From assembly GCF_035222275.1 (NCBI RefSeq), contig NW_026946358.1:24900-88899 (forward strand): a stretch of 64,000 nucleotides of DNA. Reading direction: 5' to 3'. The stretch comes from Podospora bellae-mahoneyi (lineage: Eukaryota; Ascomycota; Sordariomycetes; Sordariales; Podosporaceae). Position 1 is the first letter of the stretch; every line of letters begins with the position of its first letter. The position numbers and the translations under genes are program-made. Below the pieces are notes generated by a model. The model was not told the origin of the DNA and made no database searches. It was given only the letters and a program-made list of their open reading frames with translations. Positions 54,038 through 64,000 of this stretch are shown here, piece by piece.

Positions 54038-54824
54038 TAGTGGTGAATGTTTTCAAACCCCTCTATTTTTATTTTTGTAAAAATTTATACCTTTTAGACA
54101 AAATCAGTTAAGCCCTTGGTGAGGCAAGTGGTACAAATAGTTTTTTTTAGAGCTCACACCCTAAAAAAAAAACTATGGTACTTAATCTGAAATCGAAGGG
54201 TCAGCAATTAAATATTATTTTTATGAAAAATTACATACGGAATATATGTAGTCCACTTTAAGTAAATTTTAATTATCTAATGAAACTAAAAGTGTACCTT
54301 TCATAAGGTAATGCGAGAGTCTTTACGTATAAATACGAACCTTTTTTAAGATTTGGATTTAATATATAAATACTTGGGTATTATACACTAAATATTTATT
54401 AGGGGGTTGTTTTTATCAGAAAATAACCACAAATTTTAAAAAAATTTGTGAGAGTATATAAAGCTAAAATCCATGATTTTCAATTTTCTACTGCTTTAGA
54501 GAAAAATTCAAAAATTGGATCTTTAGAGATGATAGACTACTCTCTATATATGTCCCAAATTACAAGTTGAAATCCTACTCTTCTCGCTTTAATATATAAT
54601 ATTAGCGAGCTCTATAGATTTAAAGGAAGGAGACTATTTTATTAAATCGCTAGTTATTCCTCTTAATTATGCAATAGGAGGTACAGGGTAGTGTGGACAC
54701 ATATGCTCCATTCTTGTTTTATTTATTCCTATATCCTGTTAAATTATTATATAAATTTTAATAGTATTAAAATTTTATAGAAATCTTAGAATATTAAAAA
54801 ATCTACTTTTTTATCGTAACTTAA
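54038..54824. other. region right of the plasmid polymerase, no assigned gene
   Basis: No gene recognised. A + strand open stretch of about 60 codons (about 54448-54625, containing VYK AKIHDFQFSTALEKNS) has coding-like composition but no family I can name. A small inverted repeat CACAAATTT/AAATTTGTG lies near 54431-54452. Probably plasmid-derived. Confidence 0.4.
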
Positions 54825-54896
54825 AAGAAATTAGCTCAATGGTAGAGCAACCGTTTTACACACGGAAGGCTATGAGTTCGAATCTCCTATTTCTTA
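54825..54896 (+). tRNA. trnV: tRNA-Val(TAC), copy 2
   Basis: Matches 45826-45897 except one D-loop C to T change. Right edge of the plasmid-derived region. Confidence 0.88.
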
Positions 54897-55078
54897 TAAG
54901 GGAGGTGCGAGCTCTATATTTATAGCTCGCACCTAAACATGATTAAATTTAGGTGCGTTCTCTAAATATATTGATATATATTATAAAGTTTTGTGTAGTT
55001 TATAGTAGGATGCTTGGTTTGGTTTAATTATCTTTATTATTTTTTTTTCAATTTAAATTTATTTTTTTTTACACACCC

Positions 55079-58000
55079 ATGAGAATATTAAAAAGCCATC
55101 CTTTATTGAAATTAGTTAATTCCTATCTTATTGATGCGTCACAACCAAGTAACATAAGTTATTTATGAAATTTTGGTTCTTTATTATTACTTTGTTTAGT
55201 TATACAAATTATAACAGGTGTAACTTTAGCCATGCATTATAGTCCTAATGTATTAGAAGCTTTTAATTCTATAGAGCATATATACTCGTAATGTGCTCTT
55301 TAAATCAGGCTAAATTGCTGGAAACCCCCCTCCCCTGATTACCGGGGGGACAATCAGCAGGTAAGTTGATCCGCATAGGGGGGCGTGCCTCCCCTAAATG
55401 TTGATTATCATCTTCAGAGACTACGCGCTTGACATCTATAAAGGTGATAATATAGTCCAAATTTTACTGTGAAGTAAAACAAGAATGATTACCTATCTAT
55501 GCCTAAATGCTGTAGGCATAACTTTATTATCGTTTATTTTCGTATCGGGTATTAAAAATAAAATGGGATTACGTAAGTTTTCTAGTACAACAGTGCGGGA
55601 TACACAAAATGAATCTTTTAACAATAACAATAGTGTAAATAAAAATAATGAATTTTTACATTGGTTTAGTGGGTTTACTGATGCTGAGGGTAATTTTTTA
55701 ATAAGCATAGACCGTAGTTATGTCAAATTAAGATTTAAAATTAGTTTACATATAGATGATCTAAAAGTTCTTCAAGTTATTCAATCAAATTTAAATATAG
55801 GTAGAATAACCGTAGAAGAAGCTAGAAGTCGCTGTTCTTTCATTGTAGAAGATATTTCAGGTATTAATACAATATGTTCTATATTTAATAATTACCCTTT
55901 ACACACTAGTAAAAAACTAGATTTCCAAGATTTTTATGAAGCTTTGCTAATTAGAAATAAAGAAAAAATTATATCTCCCGCTAATTTAGAAAAAATATTA
56001 TGCTTAAAAAATGGTATGAATTCTAAAAGAGAAATATTTAGATATGATACAACAAAATCTCAAATTATAATAGACCCTAACTGATTTATAGGTTTTATGG
56101 AGGGTGAAGGAACTTTTGGTATTAAAACTGGATCATCATTGTATTTACAAGTAGCTCAAAAAAATACAAGTCAGGAATGTTTAAATGGAATAACTAATTA
56201 TTTAATTGCTTTATCCAACAATACTAAATACTTTCACACTCAAAGTAATAAAATATTACCTTTAAATGTTACAAGTGCAATTAATGCTAAAACAAGTGTA
56301 GTATCTTTGGTGGTGAGTAATATAGATGCTCTATATTATTATATTTTACCTTCATTGGATGAATCTAAATTTTATAGCCGTAAATTCGTAGATTTTAAAT
56401 TATGAAGAATGGCTTTAATATTGAAAATCCGAGGGTATTATTACACACTTGAGGGTAAAAATCTATTCTTAGAAATATCAGAAATTCTTAATAAAAGATA
56501 TAGTACAACTGTGTCGAGTGAGAATGTTAAGGAAATAATTAATAATATTAGCAAAAAGTTTGAAGATATTATAAAAAAAGATTCTCCTTTTGATATAGAG
56601 TTAGATTTACCGCACACTGAAAATGTACGTAAGTTTAGTATAGCTAATAGATCTGAAAAGCCTAAAACTGTATATATTTATACAGATGAAGGTTTAATAG
56701 AAGGATCTCCTTTTACTTCGTACAGTGCAGCACATAAAGCACTAGGATTAAATCCTAGTAGTAATACTTGTAATCGTTATATAGATACAAATAGATTATA
56801 TAAAAATAAATATGTTTTTTCTTCTAATCCCATAGATAGCGCGTCTAGGGGTTAGCTTATAGTAGATAGATTTCATCTATATACGATTATGAGAGATGTA
56901 AATAATGGATGATTAGTACGTTATTTACACAGTAACACAGCTTCAGCTTTCTTTTTCTTAGTGTATTTACATATAGGAAGAGGAATGTATTATGGATCAT
57001 ATAGAGCTCCTAGAACATTAGTTTGAGCTATAGGTACAGTTATACTTATAGTTATGATTGTAACTGCTTTCCTGGGTTATGAATATAGCCCAAAATGGTT
57101 TAATATAAGTAATAAAGAAAATATAATAAAGCATAATAAAATAAACAATCATAGACTGTTTAATAAAAGCATAGTTAAAAGAGGATATTGTACAGGCCGT
57201 CCAAAAGATAATATTGAAATTTCTGAAAGACTAAAAACAATTATTCAAGAATTAGGTTTAAACCCTGTATATGTTTATGAAAATTTAAATTTAGAAGATA
57301 CTAGAAAACAAATTTTAAACGATACTAGAGGTTTAAGCGGTATATATATGATAGTTAATAAAGTAACTAAAGACTATTATATAGGTTCTGCGTCGACTAA
57401 TAGATTTTACGCTAGATTCAGTAATCATCTTATTTATTTCAGAGGAAGCAAAATAGTTAAATTAGCAATAAAAAAATATGATTTAATAAATTTTGCTTTT
57501 ATTGTATTAGATTTATATCCTAATATTGTTACTAAGGAAAATAACAAAGAATTCTTGGATTTAGAAGATAAATATTTAAAATTGTTAGTACCTAATTATA
57601 ATATTTTGACAGAAGCAGGTTCTAGTTTTGGTTACAAACACACTGAGATTGATCGTCAAAAGATGAAAGATATTTATAGTGACGCTAGACGTGAAAGAAT
57701 CGGTAATCTAAACAAAGATAAAAAGCTTTCTCCTGAAACCATAGAAAAAATAAGAGAGAAGGCTTTAAATAGACCTTCTATGTCTGATGTAACTAAACAA
57801 AAGTGTATAACTAATACAAGACCTGTTGTGTTGTATAATTTAAATGGAACTGTTTACGGTGAATATTCTACTATTTTAGATGCAGCTAAATCTATAAACT
57901 GTGACGAAAAAACTATTAGAAGAGCATTAAAAACAGAAAAAAGATTAGTAAAAAGACAATGAATAGTAAAAGATTTCAAGTAAATAGTTATTTTATTTTC

Positions 58001-61000
58001 AAGGCTGCGCTATCCTTTGGATAGTGAAACCGCTAAAGCTCTTTATTATACTTTATTTTTATATTAAATTATAGTTCCATGAGTAACAATCTTTTTGTAA
58101 TCTTTATAGAAAAAAAAAGATTAAAGTGGTATATCCCGACAGGGATATAGAATAGTCTTTATGATTATTTGGCAATGTTAGTGAAAACGATCAAAGAAGT
58201 TTAAACTTCAAGATCGTCGGTTATATAAATGATCGCGACAGACTGGGTCACTAATGGGTGGCTGAAATGCTGCTTAATGCACAGTCGAAACTTTTGGTTA
58301 GGTGCAAGCTCTTTGAGCTTGCGCCTAACTAATAGAATATACGAATTTAAAGTTATTCTAGCTTATTATCTATATATAATAAGTAAGTTTGTATGTTCTG
58401 CCTTACGGGCAAATGTCCTTATGAGGTGCTACGGTTATTACTAACCTTGTTAGTGCTATACCATGAATCGGACAAGATATTGTTGAGTCAAAAATTATTA
58501 TAATAATTATTAATTTATGTTTTGGTGTTGTTATTTTATTTTCAGTTGTAGCTGTCCACAAGTATATGGCTTCGTTACATTTAAATGTTTCGGATACCAA
58601 AGCTTCCTTACCTACAATAGGAGTTGTTCATAAGAATGCTTTAAAAAAAGGAAATAAAACTTTAAGATTGGATAAAAAAGAATATATTTCAATTCCTTCG
58701 TCTTTTTTAGCCTTTTTAGTTGGATTAATAGATGGGGACGGATATATTCAAATAAGTAAAACACCAAAAGGATTTATAACTATGAAATTAGTTATATCAC
58801 TACATTTAGAAGATCTTTCTATTTTAGAATATATTCATTCTGTTTTAAAATTAGGTAAGATAAATATTTATAAGGATTTGAGAAGCCCTACTTGCAAATT
58901 AGTTATTAATAAAACTGATCTACAAGAAGTATTGTTTCCATTACTTTTATATAATAACATATTTTTCTTAACTAATACTAGAGTAGATCAATTTAATTTG
59001 GCTATGTATATATTAAAAAATGATATTAAATTGTATAATGAAATACCTAATGTAGATAACATACCAACTATTTTTGAAATTCCTAATAATCCATTTGATT
59101 ATACATTATTACATTTCTTTAAAAATTGAATTGTAGGATTTACATGTTCAGAGGGTTCTTTTTTTATTAAAAGTAATAATGATGGTTGTTTTCAATTAAA
59201 ACAAAGGATACATTCTAATTTATTGGAGGCTTTTAAATTAATATTCGATACAAATAGAAAAATAGATACAACCAATAATTATAATCAATTTGGTGTTAGT
59301 TCTAAATCTGATATACAAAAAGTTATAAATTTCTTTTCATTTTCAGGTTTACATCCTTTAATGGGGGGCACTTTATTGAATTATTTAAAATGAGTGGAAG
59401 CTTTAAATATTAATCCTCATTCTAAGTTAGTTAAGAGTTCTAGTACTATTTGTAATAAAAAGATATTTAATAATATCATTCAAATACGAAAATATAGTAC
59501 ATATAAATCTAATTTAGGTAATGAGAGTATTTTAGCACTAGTTCCATTAATTATTTATGATAATGCTTTAGATAATAAAGTAATTGCAATTAAGGATAAT
59601 AGAAATAAGTCAGGGATTTATAGATGAATACATAAAAATCTGGTAAATTTTATATCGGATCTAGTGTAGATTTAAGACAACGTTTTTCTAGTTATTTTGC
59701 TTTAAATTGATTAAAAAATCAAGCTAAAACTAGTATAATATATAACTATATTCTGAAGTATGGACATTCTGAATTTAGATTAGAAATACTTGAATATTGT
59801 AATAGAGAAGAAACTATAAAAAGAGAACAATATTATCTGGACAATTTGAATCCAGAGTTTAATATTTTAAAAGTAGCGGGATCTCGTTTAGGGTCTAACG
59901 TTATAGACTCTACTAAAGCTAAAATTAGTTTAACTTTATCTGGACGTATTATATCAGAGGATGTTAAATATAAAATGAGAGTTGCTAAATTAGGTATGCA
60001 ACATAACGATGCTACTAAAGCTAAATTAAAAGATCATTTAACATATTTAAATAAGACTGTTTTGGCTGAAAAGAAAAGTATTAAAATAAGTGTTCTGGAT
60101 TTAGAAACTAATATTACTACGGAATATAGTTCAATTAGAAAAGCAGCAATAGCCCTTAATAGTTATGCTCATAAAATAACAAACTATGAAAAATTAAAAC
60201 TAACTAAAAACTATACTAAACCTTTTAAAGGAAGATATATTATAAATATAAATAGGATATAGTGGAACTATAGCTTATGCTGGCCGTAAAATATACAATA
60301 CTCTTACATCAAAACCTGAATTAATAAGTAATATGGGCTCCTTAAATTAATCTACATATAAGAAGATTAATTTTAAAGTCAAATGGGGAAAATTACAAGG
60401 ACGTTTAATAAACATATAAATACCTCCAGTTTATTAGATTATTTGTAGCGAAGTTTAATCAGGTATATATAAAAGGATTAAGAACGTTCAACGACTAATG
60501 AGTGAGTTATACTAACAATAAGCTCAACACGAAACCCCCAAAACCATGGTAATAATGCGATGGTTTAAGATATAGTCTAATAAATCCTTAAGGGTGTAAA
60601 ATATAAATTAAATATTATATGTATTGTTATGTCATATGAGGAGGTTTTTCTGTTAATAATGCTACTTTAAATAGATTCTTTGCTTTACATTATCTATTAC
60701 CTTTTATATTAGTAGCTTTAGTGTTAATGCATTTAATTGCACTTCACGATACTGCAGGTTCAAGTAACCCTTTAGGTATTTCAGGTAATTACGATAGAAT
60801 AACATTTGCTCCTTATTACTTATTTAAAGATTTAATTACAATTTTCATCTTTATTTTTGTTTTAAGTTCATTTGTTTTCTTTATGTCTAATGTTTTAGGT
60901 GATAGTGAAAATTATATAATGGCAAATCCTATGCAAACTCCTGCAGCTATTGTGCCTGAATGATAAAGTAAAATAAATGTCATTCTAAATCTCGCGAACT

Positions 61001-63606
61001 GCTGGGAACCCTTTTTAATTTTAAATTAAAAATGACAATCAGCAAGAAAGCCTTTTATTAAGCTAGTATATACTAAGTTTATTAAGGAATCTTCAGAGGC
61101 TATGCACGAGACAATTAAAGGCACTTTGGAGCTCGCGCCTTAATTGAAGAGATAGTCCGACCATGGTAGTGATACTATGAATTTAACATACCATCAATTG
61201 ATTTATCCCCTATATTATTCTTTATGTATAGTTTAGTATTATTTGCTGCACGTTCAACAAAAGGAATAACCCGTTTATCTCCTGCTGAAAGAGCTTCAAA
61301 AAAATTACCTAACGAAGTAAAGGAAATATTAATAGGGATTTTACTTGGTGATGCCCACATAGTAAGAAGATCACCAACTGCTAATTCTAGATTAGTTTAT
61401 GCTCAAACTGCCATAAAACATAAAGAATATTTCGATTATGTATTTAGTTTCTTTTTACCTTTTTGTGCAAATGACTATAAATCCCAATCTAGATTAGTAG
61501 TGGATAATAACACTAAAAAAATATACAGTGCTATATCATTCACAACTATGCAACTTCCTTGTTTTAATGTGTATAGAGAATTATTTTATGATTTAAATAG
61601 AAAAAAAATAGTTCCCGAAGATATAAGAGAATTGTTAACTCCCCGTGGTTTAGCTTTTTGAATTATGGATGACGGAAGTAGACAAGGTAGCGGTTTACAT
61701 ATAAGCGTTTATGGATTCTCTAATACAGATGTCGATAAATTAATGTTCACTCTACAAGATAAATTTAATCTTAAATGCTCTATACATTATAACAGAGATA
61801 ATAAACCCCGTATTTATATATTTAAAGAATCTATTATTTTGTTATGTAAACAAAAAAATATCTCATGAACAGGGAAGGGGCATCATCAAAGTAAAAGACA
61901 GCTAAATAAGGGTAATTTTGCTAATTTTAAATATATTTAAATAAATAATTTTGGCCCTCGTAAACCCCGTATTTATATATTTAAAGAATCTAATTTAGGT
62001 AGAGTCCGCGATCTAGTATTAATGCAATACTTTTATGGTAGGAAACTTGGCGAAGCATAAAATGATTGTGGTTATGATGGTTACGAAACTAAAATTTTTT
62101 AGTGACGGTATAAATAACTGCTAATGCTGTATTTTATTTTAATACACCTAGTGTTATTTATTAACCGTCGCTTAAATAATTCCAAATTTAACAATTATAC
62201 AATACAATGCAACGAATCACACAAGTACTTTTTTTTGTTTTAGAACATCTTAGAAAAAATACTGTAAATTTTCTATATCTTTTCTTCTTATTGGTTAGTC
62301 AGACAATAGTTATTAATAGAGAAACTTGTTTAAGATTTACTAAACCTTTATGAGAAAATATAGTTTTTTACTTTTTTGGTAGAAAAGTAGAACCGTCTCC
62401 AGGCATACAATTTAAGGGTTTAAAAACATATATGTATAACAGAGGTTATTTAATAAACAAAGCTTATTTTTCTGCGCAAGCTAATAAAATTAACTTAATT
62501 AAAAATAACCTTTTTATTTTAAGATATTCTACTTGTACTTCGAGCCATACTCCTGTTGTTATATACTCCAACCTAGAATCAAAAAAATCTTCAATTTATA
62601 CTGACAACAGAGACAAGTCTGGGATATATTTATGAAGAAATAAAATTAATGGAAAGACGTATATAGGTAGCAGTGTGAATCTAACTAAAAGATTTAAAAA
62701 TTATTTTAATGAATCTTACATTACTAGACTTAAAGACTTCATGATTATTTATAAAGCTTTGTTAGCTTATGGGCATGAAAATTTTACATTAGAAATTTTA
62801 GAATACTGTGATCCTGCATCTATATTAGAAAGGGAACAATATTATTTAGATACTTTAAAGCCTGAGTACAACATTTTAAAAGTAGCTGGCTCAAGTTTTG
62901 GATATAAACATTCCGAAGAAGTGTTATTAAAAATGAGAAACCGTATAGCATCTTTAGATGCTAGATTAAAGATGTCAGAAAAAAATCACAAAAGACAAGC
63001 CGTGGTAGTTATTGACAATCAAAAGGGTGTTTCCACAAAGTTTTCTACCATGAAAGAAGCAGGAATATTTCTTAATATTTCTACTACTATGATAGGTAAA
63101 TATCTTAAAAGCAATAAACTTTTCAAAGGTATCTATTCAATAAAAAAAGATCTTTAATAACTTTAGTAAAACCTTATTTTATTAAAGAAATGTTATATAA
63201 ATTAGGGTTATAAAGCTGTCATTTTATAAGTTTCCCTTTGGGATATAACCTTAATTGACAAATTGATTTATTACCTTTCTATGCTATATTAAGATCTATA
63301 CCTAATAAATTATTAGGTGTTATAGCTATGTTTGCTGCTATTTTAGCAATAATGCTATTACCTATAACAGATTTAGGTAGATCAAAAGGTTTACAGTTTA
63401 GACCTTTAAGTAAATTTGCTTTCTGAGTTTTTGTAGTAAATTTCTTAATCTTGATGAAATTAGGAGCTTGTCATGTGGAAACTCCATTTATAGAATTAGG
63501 GCAAATAAGTACAGCTCTATATTTCGGTCATTTTATAATAATTGTACCTATAATTAGTTTAATTGAGAATACTTTAGTTGATTTAAACACTATGAGTAAG
63601 GGATAA
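55079..63606 (+). CDS. cob: apocytochrome b (5 exons)
   Basis: Central subunit of complex III. Exons 55079-55279, 56886-57077, 58392-58488, 60632-60964, 63266-63606; 387 aa. [98 protein letters not shown], and in exon 5 [20 protein letters not shown]. His ligands (AMHYSP, VRYLHSN, YLHIGRG, LIALHD region) are present. All four junctions have U before and G at the intron end. Stop TAA. Confidence 0.95.
55280..56885 (+). mobile_element. group I intron cob-i1
   Basis: Core precedes the ORF (about 55305-55465): AATTGCTGGAAACCCCCC, GGACAATCAGCAGGTAAG, ATCTTCAGAGACTACGCGC, GATAATATAGTCC. A CCCCTCCCC/GGGGGG hairpin and a GGGGGGCGTGCC segment make loops unusually GC-rich. Confidence 0.85.
55485..56855 (+). 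CDS. LAGLIDADG homing endonuclease with NUMOD1 tail (cob-i1), intact
   Basis: 456 aa with TGA as Trp. Motif 1 [14 protein letters not shown] at about residues 64-77, motif 2 [14 protein letters not shown] at about 199-212; a helical region ([19 protein letters not shown]) and a C-terminal NUMOD1-like part ([20 protein letters not shown]). Starts at its own ATG with a hydrophobic N terminus ([12 protein letters not shown]). Stop TAG just before the 3' splice site. Likely functional. Confidence 0.88.
57078..57983 (+). CDS. GIY-YIG homing endonuclease in frame with cob exon 2
   Basis: About 301 intron codons, intact. [20 protein letters not shown] is a full GIY-YIG module; [37 protein letters not shown]3-like segment ([18 protein letters not shown]) and NUMOD1-like end ([20 protein letters not shown]). 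Stop TAA 57981-57983. Likely functional. Confidence 0.88.
57078..58391 (+). mobile_element. group I intron cob-i2
   Basis: Core after the ORF (about 58175-58300): GTGAAAACGATC, TTCAAGATCGTCGGTTA, GCGACAGACTGGGTCAC, GGCTGAAATGCTGC, CACAGTCGAAAC, the group ID-like type also found in nad5-i1. A hairpin of GGTGCAAGCTC and GAGCTTGCGCC modules sits at about 58300-58327. Confidence 0.85.
58489..59669 (+). CDS. LAGLIDADG endonuclease running in frame into a GIY-YIG N terminus
   Basis: Open from cob exon 3. An internal ATG at 58566 could start the free protein. LAGLIDADG motif 1 [14 protein letters not shown] at about 58720, motif 2 [14 protein letters not shown] at about 59128-59170, and a complete C-terminal end ([19 protein letters not shown]). 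Without a stop the frame continues through a linker and into the start of a GIY-YIG domain ([10 protein letters not shown]), ending at TAG 59667-59669 after a frameshift at the A5 run near 59634. Confidence 0.8.
59512..60262 (+). pseudogene. GIY-YIG endonuclease, one frameshift (cob-i3)
   Basis: GIY part (KSGIYRWIHK) ends the LAGLIDADG frame; one missing A near 59634 moves the rest to another frame: [54 protein letters not shown]3-like repeat, NUMOD1-like end ([16 protein letters not shown]). Stop TAG 60260-60262. Close in style to the cob-i4 GIY-YIG protein. Confidence 0.8.
61224..61940 (+). CDS. LAGLIDADG_2 family endonuclease with altered C terminus
   Basis: 238 aa. Motif 1 [17 protein letters not shown] (residues about 36-52), motif 2 [18 protein letters not shown] (about 143-160), [20 protein letters not shown]. 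After [10 protein letters not shown] the expected family end is replaced by an unrelated basic tail. The lost end (NLGRVRDLV...[10 protein letters not shown]) lies 169 bases downstream, after a second copy of the [10 protein letters not shown] codons. Catalytic motifs retained; activity uncertain. Confidence 0.8.
61803..61832 (+). repeat. 30-bp direct repeat, copy 1
   Basis: Identical to 61972-62001; encodes [10 protein letters not shown] in the endonuclease frame. The second copy continues into the original C terminus of the protein. Confidence 0.9.
62207..63157 (+). CDS. GIY-YIG homing endonuclease (cob-i4), intact
   Basis: 316 aa with TGA as Trp. The first about 75 residues ([18 protein letters not shown]...) are an unrecognised, partly hydrophobic extension; an alternative ATG is at 62432. 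[20 protein letters not shown] is a canonical GIY-YIG module; [39 protein letters not shown]3-like repeat ([13 protein letters not shown]), NUMOD1-like end ([20 protein letters not shown]). A GC module (GCGCAAGCT) near 62474 encodes AQA. Confidence 0.87.
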
Positions 63607-63974
63607 AAAAATAAGTATAAGTGTACTTAGCAAACCGTGAAAGGCTATATGAAAATGATTAATTTTTAAAATATGAAAATGATAAAAAAAAAATAAACGC
63701 TAATAGGTCAACACTCAAAGGTATTGCATTTATTTAAAACTAAATAGAAAAATCAAAAAAATTTTTTTTTATTTAATCCTAAGAGCATTCGCTATTAGAA
63801 TATGGGAGAAGCGGAATAAGGCTTTTTTTTAAGCTAAAACTTTAAAGCCCATTAGGAAATTTAAGGATTCTTATTAGTTAAGAAATTGGTTAGATGTGTA
63901 GAGTTATACGTTTCATTTCATTTCATTACTAACTCTTCATTCCCCCCTGTGCTATTTTTTTATCCCTTATTTTT
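63607..63974. other. spacer after cob
   Basis: AT-rich, no gene. Short direct repeat ATATGAAAATGAT at about 63647 and 63671; A9/T9 runs. Confidence 0.5.
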
Positions 63975-64000
63975 GCCCCTATAGCTCAACGGTAGTACCT
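63975..64000 (+). tRNA. tRNA 5' end, cut by the window
   Basis: GCCCCTATAGCTCAACGGTA matches the 5' half of trnN (46160) with one change. The anticodon lies beyond the window, so it could be a second trnN or another tRNA such as trnC. Confidence 0.55.

Larger units (their letters stand above)
58489..60631 (+). mobile_element. group I intron cob-i3 with two endonuclease frames
   Basis: Starts after GAG-T of VEF and ends at G 60631. Core at about 60380-60600: GGGGAAAATTACAAGG, GTAGCGAAGTTTAATCAGG, GTTCAACGACTAATGAGTG, TTAAGATATAGTCTAATAA, the type seen in rnl-i2 and i3. One core is visible although two endonuclease ORFs are present. Confidence 0.85.
60965..63265 (+). mobile_element. group I intron cob-i4 with two endonuclease ORFs
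   Basis: Splits the Tyr codon of EWYLLPF. Core at 60995-61165: GAACTGCTGGGAACCC, TGACAATCAGCAAGAAAGC, ATCTTCAGAGGCTATGCACG, GAAGAGATAGTCCGACC. It holds a LAGLIDADG_2 ORF (61224) and a GIY-YIG ORF (62207). About 260 bases between them contain a 30-base direct repeat and an inverted repeat (AGTGACGGT / AACCGTCGCT) around 62101-62172. Confidence 0.85.

Noticed and set aside
1-64000. atp9 gene
   Set aside because: No short two-helix proteolipid sequence (GAGIGI...) was found; it may be nuclear or outside the window.
1-64000. CRISPR array or bacterial operon signals
   Set aside because: Repeats here are palindromic modules with irregular spacing, and the genes are mitochondrial.

Overview
The window is a 64 kb piece of a filamentous-ascomycete (Pezizomycotina-type) mitochondrial genome. 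UGA must be read as Trp: every respiratory gene has in-frame TGA at conserved Trp positions, and a trnW with anticodon TCA is present (NCBI code 4). The DNA is AT-rich. All conserved genes lie on the + strand. nad4L overlaps nad5 by one base, nad2 abuts nad3, and rps3 sits inside a group I intron at the 'omega' site of rnl, an arrangement typical of Pezizomycotina. A species cannot be named from the sequence.

Layout: cox1 3' end - trnR(acg) - nad4L (first exon duplicated) - nad5 (5 exons) - degenerate ORF - cox2 - nad4 - non-coding region with flanking repeats - atp8 - nad1 - trnS(tga), trnP - rnl (3 introns, rps3) - 11-gene tRNA cluster (T, E, M, M, L, A, F, L, Q, H, M) - nad2-nad3 - trnR(tct) - rns - trnY - cox3 - K, G, D, S(gct), W - nad6 - V, N - chimeric nad6-derived ORF - atp6 - second trnM copy - minus-strand remnant of a T7-like plasmid RNA polymerase - second trnV copy - cob (5 exons) - start of a tRNA at the right edge. 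I did not find atp9, trnC or trnI; they may lie outside the window.

About half of the window is mobile DNA. There are 14 group I intron loci (nad4L composite, nad5 x3, cox2, nad1, rnl x3, atp6, cob x4) and one group II intron (nad5). They carry LAGLIDADG, LAGLIDADG_2, GIY-YIG or reverse-transcriptase ORFs. Many of these are broken by frameshifts, mostly in A or T runs, while core genes with equally long runs are intact. A family of short GC-rich modules (core GGCGCAAGCTC, plus GACGAAGTA, GCTATATATAGC and CCTCCTCCTC) fills the intergenic DNA and has also entered rRNA, rps3 and intron ORFs.

Most unusual are: a second copy of nad4L exon 1 followed by its own LAGLIDADG intron; a 5' nad6 duplicate fused to a long unknown ORF; a LAGLIDADG and a GIY-YIG reading frame fused in one cob intron; a group II intron protein whose YADD box is changed to YANV; a dead LAGLIDADG reading frame exactly in frame behind rps3; and a plasmid polymerase remnant lying between second copies of trnM and trnV.
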